Positions 25,403 to 38,843 are shown, counted from the stretch's first letter. The stretch: DNA of 64,000 bases from Anseranas semipalmata (GCA_013399115.1 VXAA01003849.1:1504685-1568684), one strand, 5' to 3'. The notes: a model not told the origin generated them from the letters alone. Made by a program: numbers and translations.

Positions 25403-27343
25403 CAAAAGTACACAAAGAATGGAAATCATTGAATCATAATTTTTATATTCTGTCCTGGAAACTGTCCAAACTGAGATTTAAGTCAAACCAGCTAACATCA
25501 TGTTAGGTTTTAGCTTCTTCTGCTAGACAAATGTAACTTTCATTATATGCATTAGTTTTCTGCATTTAATTACATGGACTGCTTTCTGCAAGGGTAACAG
25601 TTCTGCTCAAGGTTTCAGGTCTTCCTTGTAGGAAGACCATGACCTTTCACAAAGAGTTTGTTTTTTTTTTCTTTAATTTGATCATTGTTTTCCTTAGTCT
25701 ACAATAAAAAAGATTTAGTCTGAAAAAGTGCAATTTACTTCTTGTGAAGACATATTATGATGTACAGCTATATTATACAGTGACAAGGTTCATCACTGAA
25801 CTACCTTTCTGCCCTGGGTCCTGTGCTGAGCTGCAGAGGCCAGATGTGTAATTTAGACATATGTTTCAGTGGCCTCTCTGTCTCTTTCTTTGGCCTCAGG
25901 ACTATCAGAAAGTTGACATATCCTTTTCAGTCTTTTTGCACCAGGGATTTGAGGTTAAGCTCAGAAGGGAGCTTTACAGATGGGTATGAGATTCTTACCC
26001 TGGTTATAAAGCCCTTAAGGTCAATTCACAATTTGAATCCCCCCTCCCCTTTTTTTTTTCCAGGTCTTAAAAAGAGCTGTGTTGGGCTCAGCATTTCCCT
26101 TACAGCTCTTAAATAGCATTGCATAAAACCTAAAACAGTTCTGCTCACAGTGTGAAGAGGTCTTCTAGAACTCTGGTTCTAGAAGTATGTTACATTTTAA
26201 GTAATGGCTGTTGACTACCTTCTCCACCTTGTCAAGTTATAACTGCTTTCTTGGTGAATAAAGACACAAAGTTCATTATCAACTCTTCAACAGCCTTGCT
26301 GTACTGGTATCAGTAAAGACAACGTTTTATTACCAGGTTTGTAACAGCGGCAGTAAAAACACTTGTTCACTGGTTCACAACTATCTTAATGGCATTCACT
26401 GTAGAAATCTACTGTAGAAACAGATATTTACTAGAAGTAAATAGATATTTTTTGAAGTATATAAATGACTAAGTCCGCTTGGACAGTTAACACAAAGTAA
26501 ACCCTGTTGGCATATATTTGGTGACATGTCCAAGTCTACAGTGACTGCTGCACACGTATAAACAGACAAAGCTGTGGCCACAAGACATTGATGTTCTTAA
26601 AACTGTGTGGACCTTACCTCCCCAACACCTCAGCGTTTGCAGCCAGCCCCCCACTAACATATGCCTAAGGGTGATCCAGTGAGACTCCTCTGCAGGACCT
26701 GCTGGAGACTTTCAGTGCTAGGCGGCAGACCGTGCTCCTTAGGGACTTGAGGGGGAGCTGCAAAACCCTTAAAGCCCCTGGAAAATGTAACTGCACATTC
26801 TCTTGGGCTTACAGCAGGGATGTAAAAGCTGGACTCAGCTTTCCTTGTTGTCACAGTCATAGCTTAATACGCTTGCCATTTGTGTGCCTTGATATGCAGT
26901 CTAAACTGACAGATGCTCCTTGCTCCTTTCCATCACACTATCAGGGATCGTGCAAGGCTAACACGGCCTCTCAAGTGTTAGCTGAAAGAACAGTCTTTGG
27001 CCCGTCTTATCACTGTCTGGTTCTTAATCAGTGCGGATGAGCTGAGAGATCTGTAATTAGATAGCTATAGGTTTCTTCTCTGCTGGTGCAGTAAAATATT
27101 CATGCCTAGCATGCAGTAAAGATCAGCTTTAAGCTGCATATTTTCTACAAACTGTCTACATTTTTCTGAAGAAACATTTGGCCTCTTAACGTTACACATT
27201 GCTGTATGTGTGGAATTTGGCAATGTCTCCTTTGCATAGCCTCTTTAGGTCCTCTCAGTTGGCTTCGTTTAAATATCTGATTCATCAAACAACTTGTGCA
27301 ATTTGGGCCTGGTGCAAAGCCAGTTAAAGTCAACAGTAAAATA

Positions 27344-27370
27344 AACCAGGCCTTTATATAAGGCCTGGTT
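27344..27370. repeat. Perfect 11-bp palindrome with TATAT loop
   Basis: AACCAGGCCTT at 27344-27354 and AAGGCCTGGTT at 27360-27370 are exact reverse complements around a 5-base TATAT spacer. It would form a stable cruciform or RNA hairpin. No tract of T follows to suggest a terminator, and no gene context is visible. Nearby GGGCCTGGTG and CAGGCCTTC pieces repeat the same core. Confidence 0.95.
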
Positions 27371-28027
27371 CAGGCCTTCTTTTCCTTTGTCTGAGTTTCT
27401 TGATCCTTCAGCCTTTTTGAGGTACAAAATCCCCCTGAAAGGATGGCTGGTCCTATTCAGAGCCTAGTTTTCAAGGAAACCTTTATCTCCTATTTTCCTG
27501 AGATAGAGACAGACAAAATGTTGTGATTCATGTGTCCAGAATATAAAATGGAGTGGGCAGGGGTTGCCTACAGAAATGACCACCACAGCCCAGAGGCAAC
27601 CAGAGGGAAAGAGGGTATCCTATGGTCTGGCCTCTCCATGATGCAAGCAGTTCCTGTGTTTTTACAGAGCAGAGATGAGGCTTCAGGGTTGTGTGTGGTT
27701 TCCAGTATCTCCCAAGGTACTGGGGCTCCTGCTCCCTGCTGAGCCATCAGATGCTGTTTTTCTGGATCAGGTGGAGTTCACTACTTGCAAGGCAGCCCAA
27801 AGTGCTGCACGGGCAATGGAGGAGCGCCAAGCAATGACAGTCCCTGTGTGCTATATAGAGACAGGTTTCTTCAACAGTGCTCTTCAGGTATACTCAATAC
27901 CTCAAGGGACCATATTCTATTTAAGTATTACTCCAATTCAGATGAAAAATATTAACAACAGCAACAAGAAAAATACATCATTCTACCAAGAACAATACAG
28001 GAATTAGGAATTTCTGAAACTTGAAAT

Positions 28028-28186
28028 GGTTGGTTCATGCTCTGCCACAGACATTTGGTGTGCGATTGGGTAAGCTACTCTGGTGGAGTTGAAGGGAGTT
28101 TATGTGCTTACTCTTATCAACAGAGTTGATCAAAGCTTTTGTCCTGGGAGGAAGTTTCCCTCCTCTGAGTCAGTTTCTTTATGGGG
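28028..28186 (+). mobile_element. tRNA-derived SINE relic (MIR-like), interrupted
   Basis: TGGTTCATGCTCTGCCACAG, then TGGTGTGCGATTGGGTAAGC resemble the MIR-type segment GGTTCxxxxCTCTGCCAC..TGTGTGACCTTGGGCAAGT. About 70 bases later AGTTTCCCTCCTCTGAGTCA and GTTTCTTTATGGGGG resemble the CTCTGAGCCTCAGTTTCC..ATGGGG block that should follow directly, so the relic would carry an insertion. Divergence is high and the call is tentative. Confidence 0.42.
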
Positions 28187-31100
28187 GCTCAGTATAGATT
28201 TATGCATGATGTTTTAGGCATTCACATTAAACAGCTCTAGCCCAGATCCTTGTAAATAATAATAGGTGTTTTGAGTATAAATAAAGTAGTAAAGCTTACA
28301 TTTTTAAGAGCTACCTGGGACTTAGCCAAAATACGAAATAAATAAATAAGCCTTACACATTTAATAGTTGACCGCATTGAGCATACTATGAAGCTAAAAA
28401 TGAAGAAAAATGCCCCCAGAAAACAAAAATCCATGCAAGGTCAGAGAGAAAAAGCGGTTTCAAAGTTGCAATGCAGTGAAATGAAGTAGAGACTCAGCAG
28501 ATAGTTAAAATGCTGCTCTTGTCTCTAGCAAGAAACCTGACTGTGTACAGGTAAGAATGCTGCTTTATTTCCAGGGCTTACTAAAGCTGTGATGAATGCA
28601 TATTTGGAATGTATTTCTTCTTGTGTGAGTGGACTACATATCACTATCATTATCTCAGTGTGTTTATCACGGTGTATTTCAAGGAGGCGGGAAAACACAC
28701 AGGTTACTGCTCTAATTCTGCAATAAGTCATGGAACCATCAACATAGTCATTGTTTTTAGTGTGAATTTCATATTTCAGAAGCTTTTTTTCTTCCTCAGA
28801 AATGGTTTATGCAAAATATACTAGAAATATATTTGAATGTCCTGCCTGAGCCTTGGTAGCATTCCTGCATATCAGCTCAAAGCAAAGAGCATTTCTTCAC
28901 TAGAATGTGTTGTGTTGACTGAATAATGTGTTAGTGCAGTCAAGAATATGGTATTTGTCATCCCTGGCACTTTGAGAAGATATTCATTCAAACAGAGTTC
29001 AGTCTGGTTCTGTAAAATATTTGTTGCTAGTCTCATATTTACCATTTCTTGGTAAGGTTGGATGCCTCTATTCTTTTTTAAATTTGTTCCCTGTACCACA
29101 CTGTTTAGGACCCTCATTGTTTTTGGCATCCAGATTTCATATCAGTAAGAGGTAATTACCTCCCCAGGAAAATCCCCTCTCTTCCTGATTGAGGCCGTGT
29201 CACTGCAGCAGAAATGTTATTCAGCAGCCACTAGGCATCCTTGGTGGTGACATCTGTTTGGTTGTCTGGTGAGGGATTGAGGTATAATCAGTCATATAGG
29301 TGTTGAATGGTATTGGCTTCCTGACAGACCGTCAGAGTAGCCATAGCAGCAATTTAAAAATCAGCCTGTTTGTTTCTGCCACCCAGTGAAATGCTGTGAT
29401 GTCAGGAGATCAGTTTTACTTTCAGTATTGTATAAAGCAGGACAAGATATGACTTCCAAGCCAGAAAAATATGACAACAGAAAAAAATGCTTTGCCTATC
29501 AGATTTTTCTTTTCTGATTCCTCTGATCATGAGATGACTAACTCACCTATGGCATCACTAATAAAGAATTAAATCTCCCATCTTCTTTAGAATTTCTAAC
29601 TGGATTATATAGTATTGTCTAAAATTTAGATGAAGGTAAGGCAGAGCTTGCAATTCCATTGTTATCAGGTAGTGAATAAAAGATGAAGATTAGCATGATT
29701 AAAGAGAAGTGAAACAGTGGTTCAGCAGCATTAACTCAAGGGAGTAATTCTCTTGGACACTATTGAGACTGTGTCCATGACTGAGGACAGAAGAATTATG
29801 CTCTAAGGAAAGCAAAAAGCAGAGCCTGTCTAACCAGGCTCCCTTGGGGAGTGGGGAGTGATTACAAGGCATGCTGTTGTCTCTTCTTTCATGGACATAG
29901 GAAGCCACCTGGAAGACATGGGAGGGAACTGATGTAACTAACATGAAATCTAACGTAACTGAATTCAGATGAGCAGGTGAGGATTAAGGCTTTTGCAGAT
30001 CTTGCAGATCTGAGAGTGAAAAAAGGGATATAGACACTGGGCTTTGTGTGTCTTGTGAACAAAGCCCATAGTAATACCAGGTCTGGGTGACTTCAGTTTC
30101 TCCCAAGGAAGAGAATATAGACAAAGGAAACTGGCTTGGGGATTTGGTGAGTGTAGCCGTGGCAGGAAAGCAAGCAAGAAAATTCTGGGGGATTCATCTC
30201 ACCTAACTGTAGGCACTTCACTACAGATGGCTCTACCTGAGCAAGTCAACCAGTCTCCCTTTAAAGTCAATAGAAATAAATAGTTTCTTTTACAGTGTAA
30301 TTCATCTCAACCTCAAGTAAACAACTAAAATGTGTGAGGTGAATTGTGCCCCAGAAGTGTCTGTTTCTCTGCTTTTACTGTGCAGGGCATCTGAATGAGA
30401 TATGGCTGTGCAAACTCGGAGGTATGGATCATGTCCTGAGGTTTCCATGGGAGAATAGGAACGACAGGCTCCAGGGCTCAAACATCTACTGTGATGCTGG
30501 ACTGCACCCAGAAGGTCACCTCTGTCCCCATTCAGCTTTCCATCAGCAGATATGGAGGAAATCTGCAACTAAACTTGTATTTCTCTTAAAACTTTAATAT
30601 TTGTCTTTACTATCACCTGCTCAGTACCTCCATCTCTGCAACTTGTATTTAGAAGAAAACAAAACAAAAAATGTGGTTCCTTGTAGATTATTAGATACTC
30701 AAAAACTTTAAAAATATAAAAACAGCTTCTTAGTATAACAGCATTTCAGTACACATTTTGCTAAGTTAACACAATTTATTTACACAAATCCTTGTGTAAG
30801 AAACTGCCTCAGCTGCTATAAAAGATGCTACATTCCAACCACAGCCCTGAAATAAATGTTTTTTCAGTCGGTTACCTCTGCCTCCTTCCAATGGTTTCTC
30901 TGCAAGCTTTGCCTAATGAACTCTCCAGACTTGCTGCAGGCAGGACACTCAGCTGGGTTGGTGTCCAGACTCTCTAACTGCTAGACTTGAAAAAATACAA
31001 TAAGATCTTAAAATAGGGAAACTCAACCTACAGCAGATAGCTGATAGGACATATTTATTGCAGAAGTACAGTTAGGATCCATTAGGGTTTCCATTAAGAT

Positions 31101-31959
31101 CACTATATTGAGAAGACTAAAGAAATGTCAGATGATCTGTTATTTAGCTGATGTTATGAACAGCATAGACACTACCATATACTTCCAGAAATGGAAATAT
31201 AAATCATAAGAAAGTTTCTGTTCCTTTGGTAACAGAAAAGCTAAAAAATGGTTTTCTGACAGCATTTCTGAAGGTATTCCTGGCTATGCAACTTTATGTC
31301 AGACAAAAACAAGACATAACAGGACCCTTGAAGTAAAACTGCCTGATGATACCATTAAGGAAGATATTATACTTTCTTCCTGTCCTTTTCTCTAGCTCTT
31401 AAGTTTAGACTTATCTGCTGTATAATACCAGAGCATTTGGAGTTACAATTCAGATGTGTTTTCTGTGACTGATACAAAGCTTGTGTAAGTCATAAAAAAC
31501 TGGGGAAGCTGACATGGTAAGGAAGAAAATTCTTACATGATACTGTAAGAAACTTATATTTTGATGCACTGTGGATTTTACTTTCCCTTCAGTGTTTGTT
31601 TAAAAGCCATTAAGAAAGTTGTAGTTCTGTGAGTCTTGTTTTACTAGATGTTTAGCAAGAGGTTAAGATGAAAAAGCCCCATTTACCTTTGTATCCCTCT
31701 TTCTGTGACCAGCAGTAGCATAAGAGAGTTTCAGCCTGAAATGGAATCAAGAGCCAGATATTTAGCTTTTCTGCCTTAAAGGGAACAGGAATATTTTAAT
31801 AGGTTGTATATCCAGAGAGAGAATGAAAATACATAGTAATACTTTTTATTATTCACAAGCCAGAAAGGAAAATATCACCCTCTGAATATTCTGATCTTAA
31901 AAGGCGTATTGGAAATTATGTTCTCCAGCCTTGCTTTCCTGTCTTCCAGCAATCAGCAG
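28187..31959. other. Unique non-coding DNA, no gene seen
   Basis: The openings at 28237-28824, 28872-29129, 29699-30177 and 30302-30597 are all under 90 codons and unassignable. No clear repeat. Confidence 0.68.
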
Positions 31960-32800
31960 CCTAGGGACTGTCTTAGTTGGAGGTCACACCCATACTGCTG
32001 CTTTTAAAAGCCAGTCTAATCCCTAACCCATTTATATTTTTGGCTTTCAGAACTTCCTGTGGCCATGAGTTTTACAATTTATGTGTTGTTCAGAAAAGTA
32101 CTTCCTTTTGTTAGGTTTAAGCCTGCTGTCTAATGATATTTTTGTACGACCCATGGCACATATTGTCAATATATGTTGTACATGCAACTTCTCTCTAGCA
32201 AACCTGATTTTATAGACCTCTATTGTATTTTGCCCTTATTCATTGCTTAAGAGCATTATCTTAATCTCTAATATCATATTTAGTCTCTCTTCCCAAAGAA
32301 GACATTCAATAATCTGATCTTTATTGCTCTTTTCTGCACTTTTTCTAGATCTACTCTATTATTTTCATAATGGGGGGACCTGAACTGCATGTAGGATTCA
32401 AGAAATGGGTGTACCGTTGATTTTTACAGCAGCATAATATTTTCTGTTCTGATTTGGTCTTTCTTCCTGTCCTAACAATTCAGATGATGCTGTCTGCTCT
32501 TTTGACCATCACTAGACACTGAGCTGACATTTTCTAAGAGTATTCACAATGAATCTAAAATCTCTTTCCCGAGTGTTATTAGGTAATTTAGAGGCTCTTG
32601 ATGTATACATGCAGTTAAAATTGTTCTTCTCACATGCACTGAACTTATCAGCACTGAATTTCATCTTACATTAAACCACCTGGATGGCTGGTGTTGTGAG
32701 ATCCATCTGCAACTTTTCACGATCAGCTTAGGACTGACTTTGCGATCTCACTATCCACTTCACTTTTCACTGCTCCATCTGCAAAACCTATCAATCTCTG
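31960..32800 (-). mobile_element. Ancient CR1-type LINE fragment, reverse transcriptase to ORF2 C-terminus, minus strand
   Basis: A large decayed LINE fragment read on the minus strand. From about 32735 down to 32510 one frame carries DREKLQMDLTT, then after a stop CKMKFSADKF, then NTRERDFRFIVNTLRKCQL. These match the CR1 block DCEELQxDLTKL..WQMKFNxDKC..TxQERDLGVIVDSSMKxSAQC, which follows the catalytic palm. Near 32140-32060 the minus strand reads SRLKPNKRKYFSEQH, matching the C-terminal NSRFKxNKRKYFxTQ segment. The stretch between, around 32350-32480, matches the expected spacer at DNA level. Stops and frameshifts show it is dead. The right end, near 32800-32880, is poorly defined. Confidence 0.88.
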
Positions 32801-34250
32801 TCTAATTTACCACTGCAGTTAATTTTTGTACTAGCACAGCTTATCTGAGTTCATATTTCCTTGGCATAATTTGGTACAGGGATTCCTTAAATATAACTTT
32901 TTTTGTAGTGTTATGTTTTCATCATTATGTATGCTTGGTCTTCTAAGACCAGGACAGAAAACAGTAGAACTGTACCATTCAGAACATTTTTTTCTTTCAG
33001 TATTTTTTTTTTTTGGCCTTATCCTCTTTTATTTTGAGATGTTATTATATAAGACTGTACAACGAAATATAAAACAATAATATTGTATAAAAAACATTAA
33101 TTTGTGATATGGATAGAGCATTTGATAAAGGGGAAGGTGACTTAAATAATGACAGGCCATTTGTCAGTAAGCAACTAAATGATGACACCAGAGGGTCTTC
33201 CATATACTGCCTCTAGCACCACAGCTGTAGAACTAATATACTGAAAAGAAGCTGTGACCTCCCTCCCCAACATAACCTCCAGACACAGACAAAAATTCCT
33301 CATAAATTCCTAACTGTAGGTCTTGCATTTACTTCATTCTTCACAAGAACGAGAAGATACTTGAATTATGGCTTTGGACTTAAAATGTGTAAATATATCC
33401 AAATTCTATAACAATATGATTTTTCCAGTCAGAAACTTCTGCCTGATGCTCTTGGACTTATCTGAAACATACCTTTCATAACATATCAAATTTTGCAGGA
33501 GTTTTTCAAAACTGAAATGTTCTTTGTTTGCAGTTCTTGCTGCTGTTCTCTCCTTGTCAGCTTCGGAGAAATTTTGAAAACTTCTTTCTACTTATTCTGA
33601 TGTAGATTATAGAGTGGGAGGTTTTGGTACTGCAAAAACAAAGTCATTGCTTGCCTACACTATAATAAAAGCTACTGCACGAAACATGACTATCACGAGT
33701 GATGATGGCTTTATCTAAAGCACTTGGATTTATATTTAATTCTAGTGACTGTACTGATTATAAAATAAAGAGTTCAATCCTAATGATATGTATGTATTCA
33801 TTAGGGAAAACACTTTATTCACTGGCACTGTTCCCTTCTGCTCTGACATTTCTGAATCAAATATTAGCTATGAATTTTTGGGCCTGATATTCTTCCTACT
33901 GGGCAAATTAGGAATAACTCAAGAGAAATCAATGAAACATACAATTCTAGTTTATCTCTCTGTCTGTCCATGCATATTCCCATTCCTATTTTTATCCTTC
34001 CTTTCTCAGTCCTATTCCCCATTACAACTTGCCTTCAGGCAAGTGTCTATGCCTACGACTAGTAAAAAGAAATATTCTCAAGTATTTCTAGTGAGAAAGT
34101 ATGTAGCACAACATACAAGGGAGAGGGCAGTCTCATGTGGAGGCAAAATAGATGTTTCATTCTAGTCCAAATTACCTTCCTCTACAAATGATATAATTCA
34201 GTTGGGGCTGGATATACGAGTTTCCCATAGGATTGACCTTACCTGCTCAC
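32801..34250. other. Unique non-coding DNA, no gene seen
   Basis: This stretch lies between two minus-strand LINE fragments. A 125-codon ATG-started opening at 33788-34165 has a hydrophobic stretch (IFPFLFLSFL) but no recognisable family. I treat it as chance. Confidence 0.6.
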
Positions 34251-34430
34251 AGAATCACAGAAACATAGAATGGCTGAGGTGGGAAGGGACCTCTGGAGGC
34301 CATGTGGTCCAACCCCCTGCTCAAGCAGGGACACCCAGAGCAGGTTGCCCAGAGCCATGCCCAGATGGGTTTTGAAGATCTCCACATAGGGAGACTCCAC
34401 AACCTCTCTGGGCAACCGGTTCCAATGCTA
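34251..34430 (-). mobile_element. CR1 LINE 3' end, minus strand
   Basis: This is a CR1 3' end in reverse orientation. The plus strand begins with the inverted terminal octamer (AGAATCACAGAAACATAGAA), then GGTGGGAAGGGACCTCTGGA, then TGGTCCAACCCCCTGCTC. It finishes near 34429 with the inverted coding tail (GAGACTCCACAACCTCTCTG, GGCAACCGG). On the minus strand this reads the usual [13 protein letters not shown] end of ORF2 followed by the CR1 3' untranslated region. Only about 180 bases remain. It is of intermediate age: clearly alignable, with scattered substitutions. Confidence 0.94.
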
Positions 34431-37400
34431 AATTCTGTACTGAATAGTTATTTTTAAGGGCAGATTGGAAAAATTTTCTCCACAGGAAGTGTTTTCAAAT
34501 GTTTCTGCACTGTGAATATTGTGTAACAGTGCACAGGTTTCTGACCCCTCTTAATTTACTCCTGCAATTGGCCCTAGTGTAGTTGCAAAGAAGAGATGGA
34601 AACATAATCCAGATACATTTTAAAATGTCAAAGCTCGTGACAATTTTTGAAAGTCAATAGTTTTTGTGTACTATAATTATAAATCAAATTTCATAATTCT
34701 GAGAAAAGGGTAAAGATATCCTTGTCCTTGGTAAAGATGTCCTTAGACCTAAGTACTACTTAACTGTCAACAATCAAGGATTTTCCAGTGGTTTACTTTC
34801 TTCCCTACAAGGATTAAAAACTCCAGAACTGGTTTCTAAGGAGGACAAGCTCTTTTCTACTTTACAGGCAAATTCTGTTCTCTAACACATAATTTTTATA
34901 AGAGATTCTAAATGTTAAGCTTCTTAATGAACGCAACTGTATGTCTTTCTGTTTTGTTTTGTTTTATCCTTCAACTACAGTGCACAAAAACTTCTTTTTT
35001 AAAAGATAAGAAACAGAGAGAGTATTTTTCATCAGATCAAAAGTCTTGGAATACTTCCATGTCTATAGAGGTTAGTCTGTGGCATTGCAAGGTCTTTTAT
35101 AGGATGCTGTTACATTTTTCTCTAGTGGGAGAGCTTCCCAAAATGTCCTTCCAGTTTTCCATTTTAGAGATGTGTTGGATGAGTAGATTCTGTAACTGCT
35201 AAAGCTATTTATTGTTTTTCTGGATGTGGATTATGTTTCTTTTGTTGCCTATAAGAAAGCAGTCATGGAAAGAGATAATATCATCACTTAATATTTATGA
35301 ATGGGTAGTTTTCTTTTAATGGTGAAATCGATACTTGTCGCTAGAACAGTTTGTTTTACTTCTAAAACAGAACAATGAGCAGGACTGCCAGATAGCTTTT
35401 CAGATTCCACAAATGAAAAATATCTGCTTATTGGCTCTTTTTTTAATCTAGCCTTTTGTATTATGTTCTTAAGCCAGTTACACAGTGTTCAAGAGAGTTC
35501 ATTGAGTGCTCCTCTAGTTTTATAATATTCTTCTCCTTGATTGTACAATTGATTTTAAGACCTATTCCATATTTCACTGAGGCTTATACATATAGATGTG
35601 AATGTGTACATCTCTGTGTGTGTTTATTTATGGAATTGTCAGTCTGCAGAGAATTGTCTGTGACGTAGACAGATTTATTTATCTGGTTATTTGGAGCATA
35701 GTTTCAAAATAATTGCCAGGTGAGATTGAGATTTTATTGCTAGTCCTCTCTATTTCACAGCTTTGCTGAAGTGGTTTAATTATCAGCTATTAGAGGTGAT
35801 AATTCATGCACCAAATTTGAAGAGCACTTTAAAAAACACCCTCAGTGCGCCATCAACGCTAGAGAGAAGAGTTCTGCTTGCTATTTATACTCCTTAAACT
35901 TGTTTTTACCATAGCCAATAAGCCTTGGTGTAATGCTGCCTCTTTGGGACTTTTTTGTCATTTTGTCCTTTCAGCTGTGCTCGTTACCTGTGGTCTTGTC
36001 AAGGGCCTGGTGGCTGGTACACTGTGTGATACCACAAATGGAGCTACAGTGAAGTCACAGGCATGTTGCTGCAGTGCCTGGTGGGTCACGTCTACCACCC
36101 AGCCACTGAGCTTTTGGGATGTTGCTGATGGTGCCTGACAAAAACAGATTGCGTAGGACTAAGGCTTTACACAAGGGCACCTCCTGATGCTTTATTCTCA
36201 GTATCGGTGAGCACATACAAAGTGCTGATCCTTAAACACTCGTTCAAAGACAAAGTACTTGAAGAAGGTGTGTCGCTGAAGCTGTCAGATATGGGGGGGA
36301 AATGGGGAAACCGAGCCCATGCATGAGAAGATCGTCATGTGGAACATATGAAAGAGCAGAAATATAGCTGTATTTTGAAAAATATTTTGAAATCATCACA
36401 TCAAGATCCATGCAGGCTTAGTGAAACTATGATAGCCTGATGTTTATGAATTTATATAGCCATAACGCCATAATCCTATGGACACGGTCTGTGTCTGTTA
36501 TGAGGTGTTGACAATATCCAGCAGGTTGATGAGTGAATACGTGTATGTGATTACCATCTTTTGTCAAACAAGGCGGAATGTCATTGTAGCCAAGACTCCT
36601 CAAAACACGATGGCTCATTCACCATATTTTGCTTTTTGGTGTTTGCATTTACTAGAATAAGGGTGTACCCTGAAGCTATGAACTGTTTCCGCTTTCCTCC
36701 CCTCTTTCTATCTTGTGCTCTTTCTGTGCTTTTCTCTGTTTAAAAAAAAAAAAAAAAAAAAATTAAAAATTGTTTAAAGAGCTAAAAAACAGGTAGGGTA
36801 TTTGTAGATTATAATTAGTGCATTTTAAATGCTTTCTGTAATAATATATTAAAGTTTTGGGTTATAAAATGCCATTTCTGGAGAAAATTTAGTACTTTGT
36901 CATAAACATTTTGATGTAACCTTACGTATGCATATACAGTAATCAAATGATTGCTATGGTTAAGATCTTAAAATTCTAAATTAAATGTAAAGCTTTCTGA
37001 AAGGAAATATCTTCCATCTTAGGCTTCCATTTTGTAAAAAAAATAAATTAAAGCTGAATAGCCTAAACAAGAGGGCTGCCCCTGAACTATGGTGAAGGGT
37101 CAAATATTCAGTAAATAAGAGCTGAAATAAGAAGAGATAAAGGACCCCAACACAAGATTGAAAAATAAAAAAGCAGAAAATATTTGTACTTACAGAACAA
37201 AAGCATTTTAATTTGGAAAAATAAGAGCAAAGCTAACATAGAGGGAATAGAATTAAAAAAATATAAAAAGAAAAATATTTAAAAAGAGTAGGGAGACAGA
37301 ATGTTTTATTTTTATTTAAAAAAAGGAATTAATTAATAATAACAAAGGCAAAAATGCCACATGACTTCAGTTTCAACTTTATTGATATTAAATATTGAAT

Positions 37401-37559
37401 GGCCATTTTGTTAAAAATGATACGTTTCTAAAACTCTGCCTCCTATTTTTTCCTTGATTTTTTTTTTCTCCCATGCTAATATGAAATCATGTCACTCATC
37501 TGAACCAGTCTTTTTTTATCATATTTTAAATAATTCTTTAAAATAGCATTCCCTCTGTC
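34431..37559. other. Unique non-coding DNA, no gene seen
   Basis: The openings at 34912-35202 and 35456-35668 are short and featureless. From 36742 to about 37360 the sequence becomes extremely A+T-rich with many A runs. Confidence 0.68.
36742..36762. repeat. A homopolymer, 21 bases
   Basis: A pure A run that opens a very A+T-rich block running to about 37650. Confidence 0.98.
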
Positions 37560-37960
37560 TTAGTTTCCAGAGTCACTGGCAGTGGAATTACTGTGTTATA
37601 GTTTATAGTTATATAAAAATAAAAAAATATATAATTATATATTTACATTGCTGACTAGCATTCAAGGTAAAACGACTGCATCAAGTACTTAATGTAGCTT
37701 CACTAACACCAGTAGCTCCATCAGACTGGAGTGGCGATTGTGGGAACTATTGACAGAGGAAGTGCCAGAATTGACACATTTGTGTTGCATTGCTGAAGAC
37801 AATGAGACAAACAATGCCTTTGACATTAAACATAAATTATGTGCTACAGCTTTTATTCATATAGAAGACCGCTGACTTGGATAACAAGCCTGACTGTATC
37901 AGACAATGCTGGTTTAAGTATGTTGTAAAAGGGGAGGGCAAAGGGAAGTAGAGGAAAAGA
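37560..37960. other. Candidate conserved non-coding element
   Basis: After a very A+T-rich stretch, about 37660-37920 becomes a complex, repeat-free sequence with SOX-like words (GACAAACAATG near 37806, CCTTTGACATTAAACATAAA near 37817) and the CpGs AAACGACTG, TGGCGATTG and GACCGCTGA. There is no open frame of note. Whether it is conserved is unknown. Confidence 0.22.
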
Positions 37961-38826
37961 AAGGAATTGGTGGGTTGATTCTATGGATAAAAATACGGTT
38001 TTATTGACTCATTTTACCTCAGATGAGTATGTTGGGAGGATTTTTAGCTTAGCTCCTTATTGCAGCAGATGGGGATCCCAGCTGCTTGTTTCTTTCCATC
38101 CTGACAATCTGGTTACATCAGTTTTCTAGCAGTTTGCATGTCCAAGGCTTTAATCACAAAGAAAGAGGTTAGAAATATCCTTTCTTTAGAAAATAAAACT
38201 GAAACTAGAAATCAGTTTCCAGCTTTTCTTCCAATTGGGTCATTTTGGTGATGATAGCCACTAAGTACATAGGCTGTGTTTGTTAAAATATAGATGTGAC
38301 CAAAGTATGTCACAGACACCTTGCTTCTCATTAAGCAGTATATAGTCCTCTTTACCTTCAGTCTAACTATCAGTCCCAGAGCTTTTCTATCAGACTACGA
38401 CATGGCAGCCTTTGCATTTTTAAGTTGCACCTTGCAAATTTGCACCATTTTATAAAATTGGAGGATTTTGTTTAATTCCATTTTAACGTAGTTGGACAAT
38501 GTCAACTATAGAGCTCAGTCTCTGAACCTCTTAATCCAAAAGCTATAATTATCATTTATTTAAAGGCAGAACTGATATCAAATTGCAGCACTGATGGCTG
38601 TGACTCCCTAACCAATTGTCTTGAGATACTTTACTTTCACTCTTAAATGAAAAAGGATTTTTCCCAGCTTAATGAGGCAAAATGTAGATGATATTGAATT
38701 TGGGAGAAGGAAAAGATGAATTATTGAAAGATTTTGAAGAGTGAAAGAAGAAAGGGACAAAAATTTTTTTGCAAGCTAGATAGTCCCACTGAGAGCTTCT
38801 TGTTTGGTTGGAAAGGGGGACAAGTT

Positions 38827-38843
38827 AAAAAAAAAAAAAAAAA
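38827..38843. repeat. A homopolymer, 17 bases
   Basis: A pure A run in unique DNA. Confidence 0.97.

Larger units (their letters stand above)
25061..28027. other. Unique non-coding DNA, no gene seen
   Basis: The region contains the T run at 25387 and the palindrome at 27344. Around 26620-27040 it is G+C-richer, with 68- and 102-codon openings on opposite strands. No domain or splice-supported exon can be claimed. Confidence 0.65.

Noticed and set aside
33788..34165. 125-codon ATG reading frame
   Set aside because: It is A+T-rich and hydrophobic by composition, with no family signature and no neighbouring exon or promoter signal.
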